Assembly: GCF_000337915.1 (NCBI RefSeq)
Contig: NZ_AOJE01000059.1
Location: 1-62,969 of the forward strand
DNA: 62,969 nucleotides
Direction of reading: 5' to 3'
From: Halorubrum saccharovorum DSM 1137
GTDB lineage: Archaea; Halobacteriota; Halobacteria; Halobacteriales; Haloferacaceae
In this document: positions 32,729 to 41,637 of the stretch, one piece after another
Layout of the letters: each line of letters begins with the position of its first letter
Position numbering within the stretch: position 1 is the stretch's first letter
The notes under the pieces: generated by a model
Databases searched by the model: none
What the model was told of the DNA's origin: nothing
The model's input: the letters and a program-made list of their open reading frames with translations, nothing else
Made by a program: the position numbers and the translations under genes

Positions 32729-32876
32729 GTCCCTACGCCCGCCTTGCACCGGTATATGCTTTCCAGAGGCTGAAAGCGGTGTTTCACCCTCCCGTCCGGC
32801 GTCCGTCCGGCGTCCGTGCGCGCCGCGCGCACCGCCCACCGTACTTCTTTACGCGTCTGTCCCCTATCCCACAGTG

Positions 32877-33131
32877 ATGACGGACCTGACGCTCTACGAA
32901 CTGGAAGGGTGCCCGTACTGCGCGAAGGTGAAGACCAAGCTCGCCGACCTCGACCTAGAGTACGAGTCGGTGATGGTGCCGCGGTCGCACGGCGAGCGCA
33001 CCGAGGTGGAGGCGGTCTCCGGCCAGACCGGCGTCCCCGTCCTCGTCGACGAGGCGAACGGGATCGAGGGGATGTCCGAGAGCGACGACATCGTGGAGTA
33101 CCTCGAAGAGACGTACGGCGACGCGAGCTAG
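32877..33131 (+). CDS. Glutaredoxin-like thioredoxin-fold protein
   Basis: 84 residues with a CPYC active site at Cys12-Pro-Tyr-Cys15 near the N-terminus, the conserved cis-Pro of TGVPVLVDE near residue 57 and a C-terminal SDDIVEYLEETYG helix. This is the minimal glutaredoxin fold, also found as the N-terminal part of glutathione-S-transferase-like proteins. Haloarchaea use gamma-glutamylcysteine rather than glutathione, so the physiological thiol partner is uncertain. The ATG at 32877 is preceded by an in-frame GTG at 32874. Confidence 0.82.
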   Translation: MTDLTLYELEGCPYCAKVKTKLADLDLEYESVMVPRSHGERTEVEAVSGQTGVPVLVDEANGIEGMSESDDIVEYLEETYGDAS

Positions 33132-33210
33132 GCGGTTCGCCGGCCGCTTCCGACGCCGTATTGCCGGCCGATCGCGAGTCTATTTATCCGGTGCCCGCAA
33201 CGTGCCCAGC

Positions 33211-33567
33211 GTGCGACTCGTCCACCGCAGTGGCCGATCCAACGCCCCGTCGACGCCCCTCGCGAGCGACGTCGACGTGGCGCGCTCGACGCTCGAACAG
33301 GGTCGCGGGCTGATGTTCCGCCGGTCGATCCCCGACGACTACGCGCTCGTGTTCCCCTTCGACGCCCCGGACACGCAGTGGCTCCACATGCTGTTCGTCC
33401 CCTTCGCGATCGACGCGCTGTGGCTCGTCGACGGCGAGGTGCAGAAGGCGAAGCGGCTCGCACCGTTCGTCGGACTGGGCCGCGGCCGCGCGGACACGGT
33501 TGTCGAACTCCCGGCCGGCGCGGCCGACGAGGTCGCCGTCGGCGACGAGGTCCGGCTCGTCGAGTGA
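33211..33567 (+). CDS. DUF192 family protein
   Basis: 118 residues. The RGLMFRRSIPDDYALVFPFD block, then LHMLFVPFAIDALWLVDGEV (split over two strands) and the C-terminal VVELPAGAADEVAVGDEVRL are the marks of the small beta-sheet DUF192 family; its role is unknown. GTG 33211 is preferred over GTG 33202 because the TATA-like TTTATC at 33182-33187 sets the transcript start near it and because family members begin at this point. Confidence 0.8.
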   Translation: MRLVHRSGRSNAPSTPLASDVDVARSTLEQGRGLMFRRSIPDDYALVFPFDAPDTQWLHMLFVPFAIDALWLVDGEVQKAKRLAPFVGLGRGRADTVVELPAGAADEVAVGDEVRLVE

Positions 33568-33597
33568 CCCGGCGTCAACACCGCCCGACGACCCGGC

Positions 33598-35016
33598 TCA
33601 CTCGTCGTCCGGTGTCCGGAGATCCATCTCGATCCGCGTCCCGCCGGCCGACGCGGAGCCGATGTCGAACGACCCGCCGCCGGCGCTGACGATCCAGTTG
33701 ACGTACCAGAGGCCGAGTCCGCTCGCGTGCTCCAGCGGCGTCTCCTCGCCGGTGAGCACCGACCGTTCGGCCGGGGGGATTCCCGGGCCGTCGTCGGCGA
33801 CGACGAGCGACGCCCACGACTCGCTCGGGAGCTCGGCGGCCGTGATCTCGACGCGCGGGCGCTCGGCCTCACTGTGTCGGATGGCGTTGTCGACGAGCTC
33901 CGTGATCGCCTCGGCCAGGTAGCCGATCGCCGACACCGTGACCCCCTCTGGCACGTCGACCTCGATGTCGGCGCCCTCGCGGAGCTCCGCCGGGAGCGAG
34001 ATCAGCGCCTCGTCGACCGCCTCGGCGAGGTCGAGCCGGGTGGGCGCGGGCCGGTCGGAGAGCAGCCGCTCGACGCGCCGAGAGGTCTCGCCGACGCGGA
34101 GCAGGCGCTCGGCTGTGTCGACGACGCGTTCGAGCTCCGTCGCCAGATCCGGGTCGTCGACGGACTCGATGGCCCGCTCCGTGAAGCCGGTCACCACGTT
34201 GAGGTCGTTCCGGAAGTTGTGCCGGAGGACCCGTGTCAGGACGGCCAGCCGCTCCTCGCGGAGCGACGCCTCGGTGCGGTCCTCGCCGACGCCGATCGCA
34301 CCGGTGACCTCGCCGTCGTCCACGATCGGCCCCAGCGCGAGCCGGTACGGGACGCGCTCGCCGGACCGCGTCAGAAGCGTCGCCTCGCAGTCGGCCGGCT
34401 CGCGATCGCGGTACACGCGCCGAAGCGCCTCGGCGACGCCGTCACGGGTCTCGTCGTCGAACAGCACCGTCAGATCGGTCCCCGACAGCTCCTCGCCGTC
34501 GCGTTCGGCGTCGGCGGCGAGCCGGTCGTTCCAGCGCGCGAGCGTCCCGTCCACGCTACACTGGAACAGCGCGGCGGGAACCGTCGAGGCGACCGCGTCG
34601 ACGACGCGCAGCTGCGACCGGAGGCTTTCCTCGGCGGTGACGCGATCGGTCACGTCGGTCAACCCGACGATCAGCCACCGCTCGTCGGCGATCGTCGTCG
34701 CGTGGAGCGACACGGCGAGGCGGCGACGCCCCCGCTCGTCGACGGTCTCCCACTCGAACTCGGTGACCCCCTCACGGTCGACCGCGTCGTCGACGACCGC
34801 GCCCACCGGATCGCCGTCGACCGTCTCGTCGGTCTCATCGAGGTCCGTGAGCCCCATCAGCGTCAGGGTCCCGCGGTCCTGCCCGATCAGCTCGGCCGCC
34901 GGCGCGTTCGCCGCTCGGATCGCGTGCGTCTCCGGATCGCAGGCTAACGTCGGCGTCGGAATCGCCTCGACGAACGACCGAACCACGCGGGGTGTCGCCT
35001 CGCCGTCACGATCCAT
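33598..35016 (-). CDS. PAS-domain sensor histidine kinase
   Basis: 472 residues, no transmembrane segment. Two PAS domains (about 10-130 and 135-252) precede the histidine box RVLRHNFRNDLNVVTGF near residue 265, with the phosphoacceptor His, as usual for haloarchaeal kinases. The HATPase domain has ELVDNAIRHSEAERP (N box), VVADDGPGIPP (G1) and ASGLGLWYVNWIV (G2). No receiver or response-regulator gene is adjacent, so it is an orphan kinase. The input is likely a cytosolic signal such as redox, light or small ligand; the PAS ligand is not visible. Confidence 0.87.
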   Translation of the reverse strand: MDRDGEATPRVVRSFVEAIPTPTLACDPETHAIRAANAPAAELIGQDRGTLTLMGLTDLDETDETVDGDPVGAVVDDAVDREGVTEFEWETVDERGRRRLAVSLHATTIADERWLIVGLTDVTDRVTAEESLRSQLRVVDAVASTVPAALFQCSVDGTLARWNDRLAADAERDGEELSGTDLTVLFDDETRDGVAEALRRVYRDREPADCEATLLTRSGERVPYRLALGPIVDDGEVTGAIGVGEDRTEASLREERLAVLTRVLRHNFRNDLNVVTGFTERAIESVDDPDLATELERVVDTAERLLRVGETSRRVERLLSDRPAPTRLDLAEAVDEALISLPAELREGADIEVDVPEGVTVSAIGYLAEAITELVDNAIRHSEAERPRVEITAAELPSESWASLVVADDGPGIPPAERSVLTGEETPLEHASGLGLWYVNWIVSAGGGSFDIGSASAGGTRIEMDLRTPDDE

Positions 35017-35103
35017 TCATACCCGCTTCACGAGCTCAGAGCTTATAAACGGCGAGGGACGCACCGCCGTGGGGGAGTCCGCCGTCGCCGACGGGGAGTC
35101 CAC

Positions 35104-37698
35104 TCAGTCCGCCTTCGCCTGCCAGTCGCGGACCGTGTCCGCGCCCACGCCGTCCACGTCGGCCGCCAGATCGTCCGGATCGATCGACTTGAGGTCGTCG
35201 ACGCCGTCGACGCCGGCGTCTTTCAGCTTCTCCGCGGTCTTCTCGCCGATCCCCTCGACGGTCTGGAGCTCCGAGCCCTCCTGCCGGGCGGTGAACTCCC
35301 GGTAGTTGCAGATTGGACAGCCGAGCTCCCACGGCTCGTCGCCGGAGTGGATCCGGAGGTGCGGGAGGTCGTGCTCCTCGCAGGTCTCGTCGGTGACCTC
35401 GATCTCGCCGCGCCGGGGGAGCGGGAGCGAGTAGTCGCAGTCGGGGTAGCGCGTGCAGCCGACGAGCCGGGAGCCGGAGCGGAGCCGTTTGATGGCCAGC
35501 TCTCCGCCGTGCTCCTCACCACATTCGGGACACGTTCCGATCACCTCGTCCTCCTGCTCGTCGGCCTCGTCGGCCTTACACTGCGGGCAGCCGTGGACGA
35601 ACGTCTTCCGGCCCGCGAGCATCTTCACCTGTCGGAGGTCGTGCTCCTCGCAGGTCTCGTCGAGGATGAGCGGCTTCCCCGTGGAGGGGAGCGGCAGGGT
35701 GTACTCGCAGTCGGGGTAGCCGTCGCAGCCGACGAAGTACGACCCCTGTCGGGACTTCCGGACGAGGAGGTCCTCGCCGCACTCGGGACAGGGGCCGAGC
35801 GTCTTGTCCGCCTTCAGCGACTTCTGGAGGTGGTCGCCGACCGCCTCGCGCGACTCGGTGAGGTCGTCGAACACGCGGTCGAGCAGCTCGCGGGACTCCT
35901 CGGTCACCTCCTCGTACTCCTTCTCGCCGGCCGCGATCGCCTGCATGTCTCGCTCCAGCTGGGCGGTCATCTCCTCGCTCACGATGTGCTCGGCGAACTC
36001 CTCGGCCGCCTCGACGACCGCCTCCGCGAGTCGGGTCGGCCGCGGCGGGTCGCTCTCGATGTAGTTGCGGTCGTACAGCTTCTCTAAGGTGCGGTGGCGG
36101 GTCGCCTTCGTGCCGACGCCGCGCTTCTCCATCTCCTCGATGAGCCGGGACTGGCCGTACCGGCGGGGGGGCTGGGTCTCCTTCGCGTCCGTCCGCCGGT
36201 CGGTGAGCGCGAGCGTCTCGCCGACCTCGACGTCGGGGACGATGCGCTCGTCGCTGGAGCGGTACGGGTACACGTCGTGGTAGCCGGCCTCCAACAGGCG
36301 CTTCCCGTTGGCCTTCAGCCGAAGCCCGCCGTCGGCGGCGAGGTCGCCGGGACCGGTCGCCTCGTCCGGGTCGCGGAGGGCGGCGAGCCCGTCGGCGCGC
36401 TCGGCGATCGGAGTCGCCTCGCCGTTCGCGAGCGCGACGACGCGGAGCCGCTCCCACGTCGCGGGCTCTGCGCAGGTCGCGAGGAAGCGGCGGACGATCA
36501 GCTCGTACACCTCCCACTCGTCCTCCGAGAGGTCCGAGGCCGATGGGAGCTCGCCGGTCGGGTGGATCGGCGGGTGGTCGGTGGTCTCCTCGTCGCCCTC
36601 GGTGGGCTCGATCTCCTCCCGGTCGAGGAGGCTCTTCGCGTCCGTCCCGAACGTCGAGGCGGCCGAGAGCTCCTCGATCAGCTCGCGGGGCTCTAAGTCG
36701 TCGGGGTACACCGTGTTGTCCGTCCGGGGATACGTGACGTAGCCGGCGGTGTACAGGTCCTCCGCGAGCGACATGGCGCGCTGCGCGGAGTAGCCGAGCG
36801 AGCCCGCGGCGCGGATGAACGCCGTGGTGTTGAACGGGGTCGGCGGGTCGTCGGTACGAGTGCGGCGGCGCACGTCGTCGACGACGGCATCCTCGGCCGC
36901 GTCGAGCGCCTCCGTGAGCACCTCGGCGGCGTCGCCGTCCCAGACGCGCTCGGCCTCGTTGCCCTCGTCGTTCAGGTAGAAGTATCGCGCCTCGAAGGGG
37001 TCGCCGCCGGACTTCGTCAGGTTCCCGTACAGCTCCCAGTAGGATTCGGGGTCGAACGCCTGGATCTCCCGTTCCCGGTCGACGATCAGCTTGAGGGTCG
37101 GCCCCTGCACCCGACCCACCGAGATGAAGTCGTCGCCGAGCTGGCGGGCGGAAAGCGAGAGGAACCTGGTGAGCGCCGCCCCCCACGTGAGATCGATCAC
37201 CTGTCGGGCCTCCCCGGCGGCCGCCAAGTCGAAGTCGAGCTCGTCGGGGTTCGCGAACGCCTCTCGCACCTCGTTCTCGGTGATCGACGAGAAGCGGACC
37301 CGGTCGATGGGAGCGTCCTCGTTCACCTCGCGCACCAGCTCGTACGCCTCCTTGCCGATCAGCTCGCCCTCGCGGTCGTAGTCGGTCGCGATGACGACCC
37401 GGGAGGCGTTGCGCGCGAGCTTGCGGAGCGCGGCGACGATCCCCTCCTGCGTGGGCTCTTTGGTCACCGGCGCGTCGATCAGCTCGACGGGCTCCACGTC
37501 GCGCCAGTCGTTGTACTCGGCGGGGAAGTCGACGCCGACGACGTGGCCCGAGAGGCCGATACAGCGCTTGCCGCCCCACTTGTACACGTTCACGTCGTTC
37601 TCCCGCTCCGCCGTCGCGGACTCGCCGCTCAGGATGTCGGCGATGCGACGCGCCGCGTTGTCCTTCTCCGTGATGATAAGCTCGGGGCCGCGACTCAT
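35104..37698 (-). CDS. topA: DNA topoisomerase I (type IA)
   Basis: 864 residues. The TOPRIM domain begins ELIITEKDNAARRIADILSG and carries VVIATDYDREGELIG. The catalytic Tyr lies in VTYPRTDN near residue 323. The C-terminal third holds zinc-ribbon repeats (CPECGEDLL...GCDGYPDC, CPQC, CPECGEEH...GCTRYPDC, CPICNY), and the last ~55 residues form helix-hairpin-helix repeats (VEGIGEKTAEKL, VDGVGADTVRDW). It relaxes negative supercoils. ATG 37698 is chosen by the TATA element CTTTAG (37725-37730) and the standard start SRGPELI; ATG 37752 is rejected. Confidence 0.93.
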   Translation of the reverse strand: MSRGPELIITEKDNAARRIADILSGESATAERENDVNVYKWGGKRCIGLSGHVVGVDFPAEYNDWRDVEPVELIDAPVTKEPTQEGIVAALRKLARNASRVVIATDYDREGELIGKEAYELVREVNEDAPIDRVRFSSITENEVREAFANPDELDFDLAAAGEARQVIDLTWGAALTRFLSLSARQLGDDFISVGRVQGPTLKLIVDREREIQAFDPESYWELYGNLTKSGGDPFEARYFYLNDEGNEAERVWDGDAAEVLTEALDAAEDAVVDDVRRRTRTDDPPTPFNTTAFIRAAGSLGYSAQRAMSLAEDLYTAGYVTYPRTDNTVYPDDLEPRELIEELSAASTFGTDAKSLLDREEIEPTEGDEETTDHPPIHPTGELPSASDLSEDEWEVYELIVRRFLATCAEPATWERLRVVALANGEATPIAERADGLAALRDPDEATGPGDLAADGGLRLKANGKRLLEAGYHDVYPYRSSDERIVPDVEVGETLALTDRRTDAKETQPPRRYGQSRLIEEMEKRGVGTKATRHRTLEKLYDRNYIESDPPRPTRLAEAVVEAAEEFAEHIVSEEMTAQLERDMQAIAAGEKEYEEVTEESRELLDRVFDDLTESREAVGDHLQKSLKADKTLGPCPECGEDLLVRKSRQGSYFVGCDGYPDCEYTLPLPSTGKPLILDETCEEHDLRQVKMLAGRKTFVHGCPQCKADEADEQEDEVIGTCPECGEEHGGELAIKRLRSGSRLVGCTRYPDCDYSLPLPRRGEIEVTDETCEEHDLPHLRIHSGDEPWELGCPICNYREFTARQEGSELQTVEGIGEKTAEKLKDAGVDGVDDLKSIDPDDLAADVDGVGADTVRDWQAKAD

Positions 37699-37724
37699 TG
37701 CCCCGAGGTAGGCCGCTCTCCCGT

Positions 37725-37768
37725 CTAAAGCTTTCGCGATGCCTGATCGCACGCACGCGCGTGCGATC
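37725..37768 (-). promoter_or_regulatory. topA promoter: TATA box plus alternating purine-pyrimidine inverted repeat
   Basis: TATA-like CTTTAG is at 37725-37730 on the minus strand. Fifteen bases further upstream lies a perfect 10-bp inverted repeat, arms GATCGCACGC (37745-37754) and GCGTGCGATC (37759-37768), four-base centre. Its core 37748-37765 is 18 bp of strictly alternating pyrimidine-purine, a Z-DNA-prone or cruciform-prone tract. The bop promoter of Halobacterium is known for a supercoiling-sensitive RY box, so a homeostatic role is plausible. Confidence 0.45.
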
Positions 37769-37864
37769 GCCAGCGAGCGACGCCGGTCGACGCACCGCTG
37801 CCGAGGATCTGTCGCCGAGCTGTGATCCGGGCGATGCTACTCCTATCGGCCGCCTTTTCCCTTA

Positions 37865-37882
37865 TTCTACCGTTTGGTAAAA
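37865..37882 (+). promoter_or_regulatory. Dyad between TATA and start of the aldehyde dehydrogenase gene
   Basis: The sequence reads TTCTACC-GTTT-GGTAAAA: perfect TACC/GGTA core arms with two of three outer bases also symmetric. It overlaps the end of the TATA-like CTTATT (37861-37866) and ends six bases before the ATG at 37888, a repressor-type location. Confidence 0.45.
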
Positions 37883-37887
37883 CACAG

Positions 37888-39378
37888 ATGTCGACCGACC
37901 TGTCCATCGACGCCGACTGGAGCGCGCAGTACATCGACGGCGAGTGGGTCGCCGCCGGCGACGACGAGACCATCGCCGTCGAGGACCCCTCGACGCGCGA
38001 GGTCGTCGCCGAGGTGCCGAGCGCGACCGAGGGCGACGTCGACGACGCCTACGAGGCCGCGGCCGCCGCACAGGAGGGGTGGGCCGAGGCCCCGCCGGCG
38101 CAGCGCTCGGCGGTCGTTCAGCAGTTCCTGCAGGCCTTACAGGAACACGACGAGGACGTGGTCGACCTGCTGGCCAACGAGGTCGGCGGCTCGGCGATCA
38201 TGGGCGAGACCTCGATCCAGATCGCGTCCGACCACGCCGGCGAGGCCGCGACGCTCCCGCGCCGGATGAAGGGCGAGCGCGCCGAGTCGAACATCCCCGG
38301 TAAAGAGAACGTCGTCGAGCGGGGGCCGAAGGGCGTGGTGACGGTGATCTCGCCGTGGAACTTCCCGCTGAACCTGAGCGCGCGAGCGGTCCTTCCCGCC
38401 ATCGCCGCCGGGAACGGCGTCGTCCTCAAGCCGTCGACGAACTCGCCGATCACGGGCGGGCTGCTGTTCGCGCGGCTCTTCGAGCAGACCGACCTCCCCG
38501 ACGGCGTGATCAACGTCGTCACCGGCCGCGGCTCCGAGATCGGCGACCGCGTCGCCAGCCACCCCGAGAGCGACGTGGTCTCCTTCACCGGCTCCACGTC
38601 GGTCGGCCGGCGCGTCGCGGGGCTCGCGGGCGAGAACCTCGCGGTGCCGGCGATGGAGCTCGGCGGCAACAACGCCCACGTCGTCACGAGCGACGCCGAC
38701 GTCGACCGCGCCGTCGACGCGGCGACGTTCGGCTCCTTCGTCCACCAGGGACAGGTGTGTATCTCGATCAACCGTCACGTCGTCCACGAGGACGTGTACG
38801 ACGAGTACGTCGCGAAGCTCACCGAGCGCGCCGAGGAGCTCCCGGTCGGGAGCGCCCACGAGCCCGACACCGTCGTCGGCCCCATCATCGACGAGTCTCA
38901 GCGCGACGAGATGCTGGGGTACGTCGACCGGACGATCGAGGCCGGCGCGACCCTCGAAACCGGCGGCGAGACTGCCGACATCGACGGCGTCGACGACTCG
39001 CTCGTCGTGAAGCCGACGGTCCTCTCGGGCGTCGCGAACGACATGGCCGCGGCGTGCAACGAGCACTTCGGCCCCATCGCGCCCGTCATCCCGTTCTCGG
39101 ACGTCGACGAGGCGGTCGCGATCGCCAACGGCACCGAGTACGGGCTCTCCGGCTCCGTCCACGCCGGCGACCTCGCGGTCGCCAAGGAGATCGCCGGCCG
39201 CATGGAGACCGGGAACGTCCACATCAACGACCAGCCGATCAACGACGAGGCGCACGTCCCGTTCAGCGGGATCGGCGCGTCGGGCGTCGGCGAGTACAAC
39301 AGCGACGCGTTCCTGCGAGAGATCACGGAGACGAAGTGGATCTCCGTCCAGCACGAGCCGCGCGAGTACCCGATCTGA
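37888..39378 (+). CDS. Aldehyde dehydrogenase (NAD(P)-dependent)
   Basis: 496 residues of the ALDH superfamily. Motifs seen: the N-terminal YIDGEWVAAGDDETIAVEDP, VTVISPWNFPLNLSARAVLP (Asn of the oxyanion hole), FTGSTSVGRRVAGLAG (cofactor), MELGGNNAHVV (general-base Glu) and HQGQVCISINRHVV with the catalytic Cys near 291. The LGGNN form, instead of the usual LGGKS, is shared with benzaldehyde/vanillin-type and AstD-type members, so an aromatic aldehyde is possible but unproven. ATG 37888 gives a nearly leaderless transcript; an upstream in-frame ATG (37822) adds a segment unlike the family. Confidence 0.88.
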   Translation: MSTDLSIDADWSAQYIDGEWVAAGDDETIAVEDPSTREVVAEVPSATEGDVDDAYEAAAAAQEGWAEAPPAQRSAVVQQFLQALQEHDEDVVDLLANEVGGSAIMGETSIQIASDHAGEAATLPRRMKGERAESNIPGKENVVERGPKGVVTVISPWNFPLNLSARAVLPAIAAGNGVVLKPSTNSPITGGLLFARLFEQTDLPDGVINVVTGRGSEIGDRVASHPESDVVSFTGSTSVGRRVAGLAGENLAVPAMELGGNNAHVVTSDADVDRAVDAATFGSFVHQGQVCISINRHVVHEDVYDEYVAKLTERAEELPVGSAHEPDTVVGPIIDESQRDEMLGYVDRTIEAGATLETGGETADIDGVDDSLVVKPTVLSGVANDMAAACNEHFGPIAPVIPFSDVDEAVAIANGTEYGLSGSVHAGDLAVAKEIAGRMETGNVHINDQPINDEAHVPFSGIGASGVGEYNSDAFLREITETKWISVQHEPREYPI

Positions 39379-39426
39379 GGGAATCTCTCGAATAGGCCGC
39401 CGAAAACGGCGATCGCGCCGCTTCCG

Positions 39427-40638
39427 CTACTCCTCGTCTCCCGTCTCGGCTGGCTCGGTCGGCACGCCGCCGAGGTTCCCCTCGTCGTCGAACCGCTTGG
39501 CGCGCAAAAAGCGGGTGCGGTAGCGGTTCGCCCCCTCCTTCGTGTCGGCCTCGCGGATCTCGTCGATCCGGCCGTCGGCGACCGCGTCGATGATGTCTTC
39601 GACCTGCTCCTTCTCGCTCGGCGTCAAGTCGAACTCGTAGGTGCGGGGCCGTTCGCTCTCCAGGCGGGTCCACTTGCGCGCGGCGCTCACGACGACCGAA
39701 CAGGGCTCGCGGCAGGGGAAGGCGCCGTCGCCGCCGTCGACATTGAGGTCGGTCTCGTCGTCGTACTCCCACTCGCGCCGTTTCAGACACTGCGAGTCGT
39801 CGCAGCACGCCTCCGCGACCCAGTCGACGTGCTCGTGGCCCTCGCCCCGGTCCCACGTCTTCACGACGCCGTAGATGCCGGACTGCCGCTCCATCGTCTC
39901 GCGCCAGTGGCTCACGTCGAGTTCCCCCTCGCGCTCCCGGTGCCAGTTGGCGACCGTCGCGGGGTAGACCGTTTCGACCGCCTCGTAGGCGTCACGCGGG
40001 CCGAGGTCGGGGAAGACCCAGCCGCCCGCGAGCGTCGGCGCGGTCTTGAGGGGGCGGTACCGCCCCTTCTCGTCGAGCTTGACGAGCTCTCGGGCGTCGA
40101 GCGGGTCGTCGTAGCGGTCGAGTTCGTCGACCGGAACGCCCGCGTCGTCGGCGTGGCGCACGTCGTACCGGCGCTCGCCGCGGTCGGTGACCGTGGCCGT
40201 TATCTTCAGCTCGCCCCACGCGCGCTCGATCCCCTCGGCGAGCGCGGCGTATCGAGTCGCCACCGTCGCGCCGTCGGCGTCCTCCAGCCAGCGCAGGAAC
40301 GCGCGGCGGGGGCCGAACTCGCCGACGACGCGCTCGAAGGCGTACCAGTCGGTGACCGCGGGAGCGCGCTCGTCGAGCGCCTCGTGGAGCTCGCGCTCGC
40401 TCACCCCGGTCTGGCGGTCGCCGTCGGCGGGGTCGAGGACGTAGCCCCCGTCGTCGCGCGCGACGCTGAACCCCTCGAAGCGGAGGGGGTCGTTCGGATC
40501 GCGCCCGTCGAGCGCGTCGAGCACCGCGTCGAAGGCGTCGCTCGGGAGGTCGATACTGGGGACCTCCGGGGCGGTCTCGGTGTCGTCGTCGGCCGCGGCG
40601 CCCTCGTCTGCGGTCGCGTCGGAAGTGGGTTCCGGCAC
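39427..40638 (-). CDS. DR2241 family protein, partner of CbiX
   Basis: 403 residues. The C-terminal ~170 residues carry a Cys cluster (EACCDDSQCLKRREWEYDD, then FPCREPCSVVV) resembling the DR2241 4Fe-4S domain known from fusions or neighbours of CbiX cobaltochelatases. The N-terminal half has a low-complexity Ala/Asp head and an alpha-rich domain (FGPRRAFLRWLEDADG near residue 112). It follows cbiX directly on the same strand, two bases after its stop. I infer that it aids cobalt insertion, for example by redox or delivery; no activity is established. Confidence 0.75.
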   Translation of the reverse strand: MPEPTSDATADEGAAADDDTETAPEVPSIDLPSDAFDAVLDALDGRDPNDPLRFEGFSVARDDGGYVLDPADGDRQTGVSERELHEALDERAPAVTDWYAFERVVGEFGPRRAFLRWLEDADGATVATRYAALAEGIERAWGELKITATVTDRGERRYDVRHADDAGVPVDELDRYDDPLDARELVKLDEKGRYRPLKTAPTLAGGWVFPDLGPRDAYEAVETVYPATVANWHREREGELDVSHWRETMERQSGIYGVVKTWDRGEGHEHVDWVAEACCDDSQCLKRREWEYDDETDLNVDGGDGAFPCREPCSVVVSAARKWTRLESERPRTYEFDLTPSEKEQVEDIIDAVADGRIDEIREADTKEGANRYRTRFLRAKRFDDEGNLGGVPTEPAETGDEE

Positions 40639-40640
40639 GG

Positions 40641-41510
40641 TCAGTCCCCCGTGGCGACGCGGGTCGTCTCGCGCACGTCGTCGAGCGCGGTCCCGAGGTC
40701 GGCGCCGGCGTCGGCCGCGCGCTCAAGGATCACGTCCGCCATCAGCGGTTCGGTGCCCACCGCGCCCGCGTACCAGATCCGAGTGCCGTCGACCTCGGTG
40801 GGCACGTCGTACCCCTCGGTGTGGTCCTCGCAGAGCCCGACGTCCTCCGGGATGTCCTCCTGGGTGTGGTAGCCGTCGGCGATGAAGAGGGGGACGAGGA
40901 CCACGTCGTCGCTCTCGAAGTAGTCGGGAAGGTCGTCGACCTCGGGGTCCTCGTCCATGTACAGCGCCTTCACCTCGTCGAAGCGGTCGCGCTCGGCGAT
41001 CCGGTCGGCGTGGTACTCGATCGCCTTCGCGCTGTTCTCGTTGCGCTCGGTGCCGTGGCCGACGACGGCGAGGCCGAACCCCTCGCCCACGTCGGGGTCG
41101 CCGGTCACCGACTCCGCGCGCCGGACGATCACGTCGGTCATCGCGCGGTGGGTCCCCACCGGGCCGCAGTAGTGGACCTCGTGGTCGATGTCCTCGGCGA
41201 CGAGGGTGGCCTGGTCGGCGGAGAGGCCGTCGGAGTCCCACTCCGAGACGTCCCAGCCGTCGAGCCGGAGCTCGCGGGGGATCACCTGCTCGGTGAAGTA
41301 CCCCTCCGAGACGAACAGCGGGACGACGTAGATCTCGTCGCCTTCGACGGTGCGGAGCACCTCTCGGAAGTGCGGTTCCTCCTTCCAGAAGCCGGTCTTC
41401 ACCTCGTCGAAGGCGCCGGTCGCGCGGATGGTGTCCGCGTGGTCGTACGTCGGCGCGCTCGACCCCGGATTGAGGTGTGAGCCGTGTGCGACGATGACGA
41501 GCGACTGCAT
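40641..41510 (-). CDS. cbiX: Sirohydrochlorin cobaltochelatase CbiX (two-domain form)
   Basis: 289 residues built of two related CbiX halves: LVIVAHGSHLNPGSSAPTYD at the N-terminus and LAVVGHGTERNENSAKAIEY near residue 155, each with the active-site HG(S/T) motif. EEPHFREVLRT and VPLFVSEGYFTEQVIP support the chelatase fold. It inserts cobalt into sirohydrochlorin, the first committed anaerobic cobalamin step. It stands about 20 kb from the main cobamide operon, with the DR2241-type gene directly after it. Confidence 0.9.
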   Translation of the reverse strand: MQSLVIVAHGSHLNPGSSAPTYDHADTIRATGAFDEVKTGFWKEEPHFREVLRTVEGDEIYVVPLFVSEGYFTEQVIPRELRLDGWDVSEWDSDGLSADQATLVAEDIDHEVHYCGPVGTHRAMTDVIVRRAESVTGDPDVGEGFGLAVVGHGTERNENSAKAIEYHADRIAERDRFDEVKALYMDEDPEVDDLPDYFESDDVVLVPLFIADGYHTQEDIPEDVGLCEDHTEGYDVPTEVDGTRIWYAGAVGTEPLMADVILERAADAGADLGTALDDVRETTRVATGD

Positions 41511-41637
41511 ACACGCGCTGGGGGCGCGCCGCTCTTAGGGACTTCGGCACGTCCGGGGTCGCGGGAACCCGACGCCCGTCTCTCGCCCCGAGACCGCGAT
41601 CGAAACCGCCATGGCGACCCGCGCCGCAGGTCCGGCC

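Noticed and set aside
37888-39378. Loss of the conserved Lys in the ALDH ELGG motif as a defect
   Set aside because: LGGNN occurs in known active subfamilies (benzaldehyde-type, AstD-type), and the catalytic Glu and Cys are intact.
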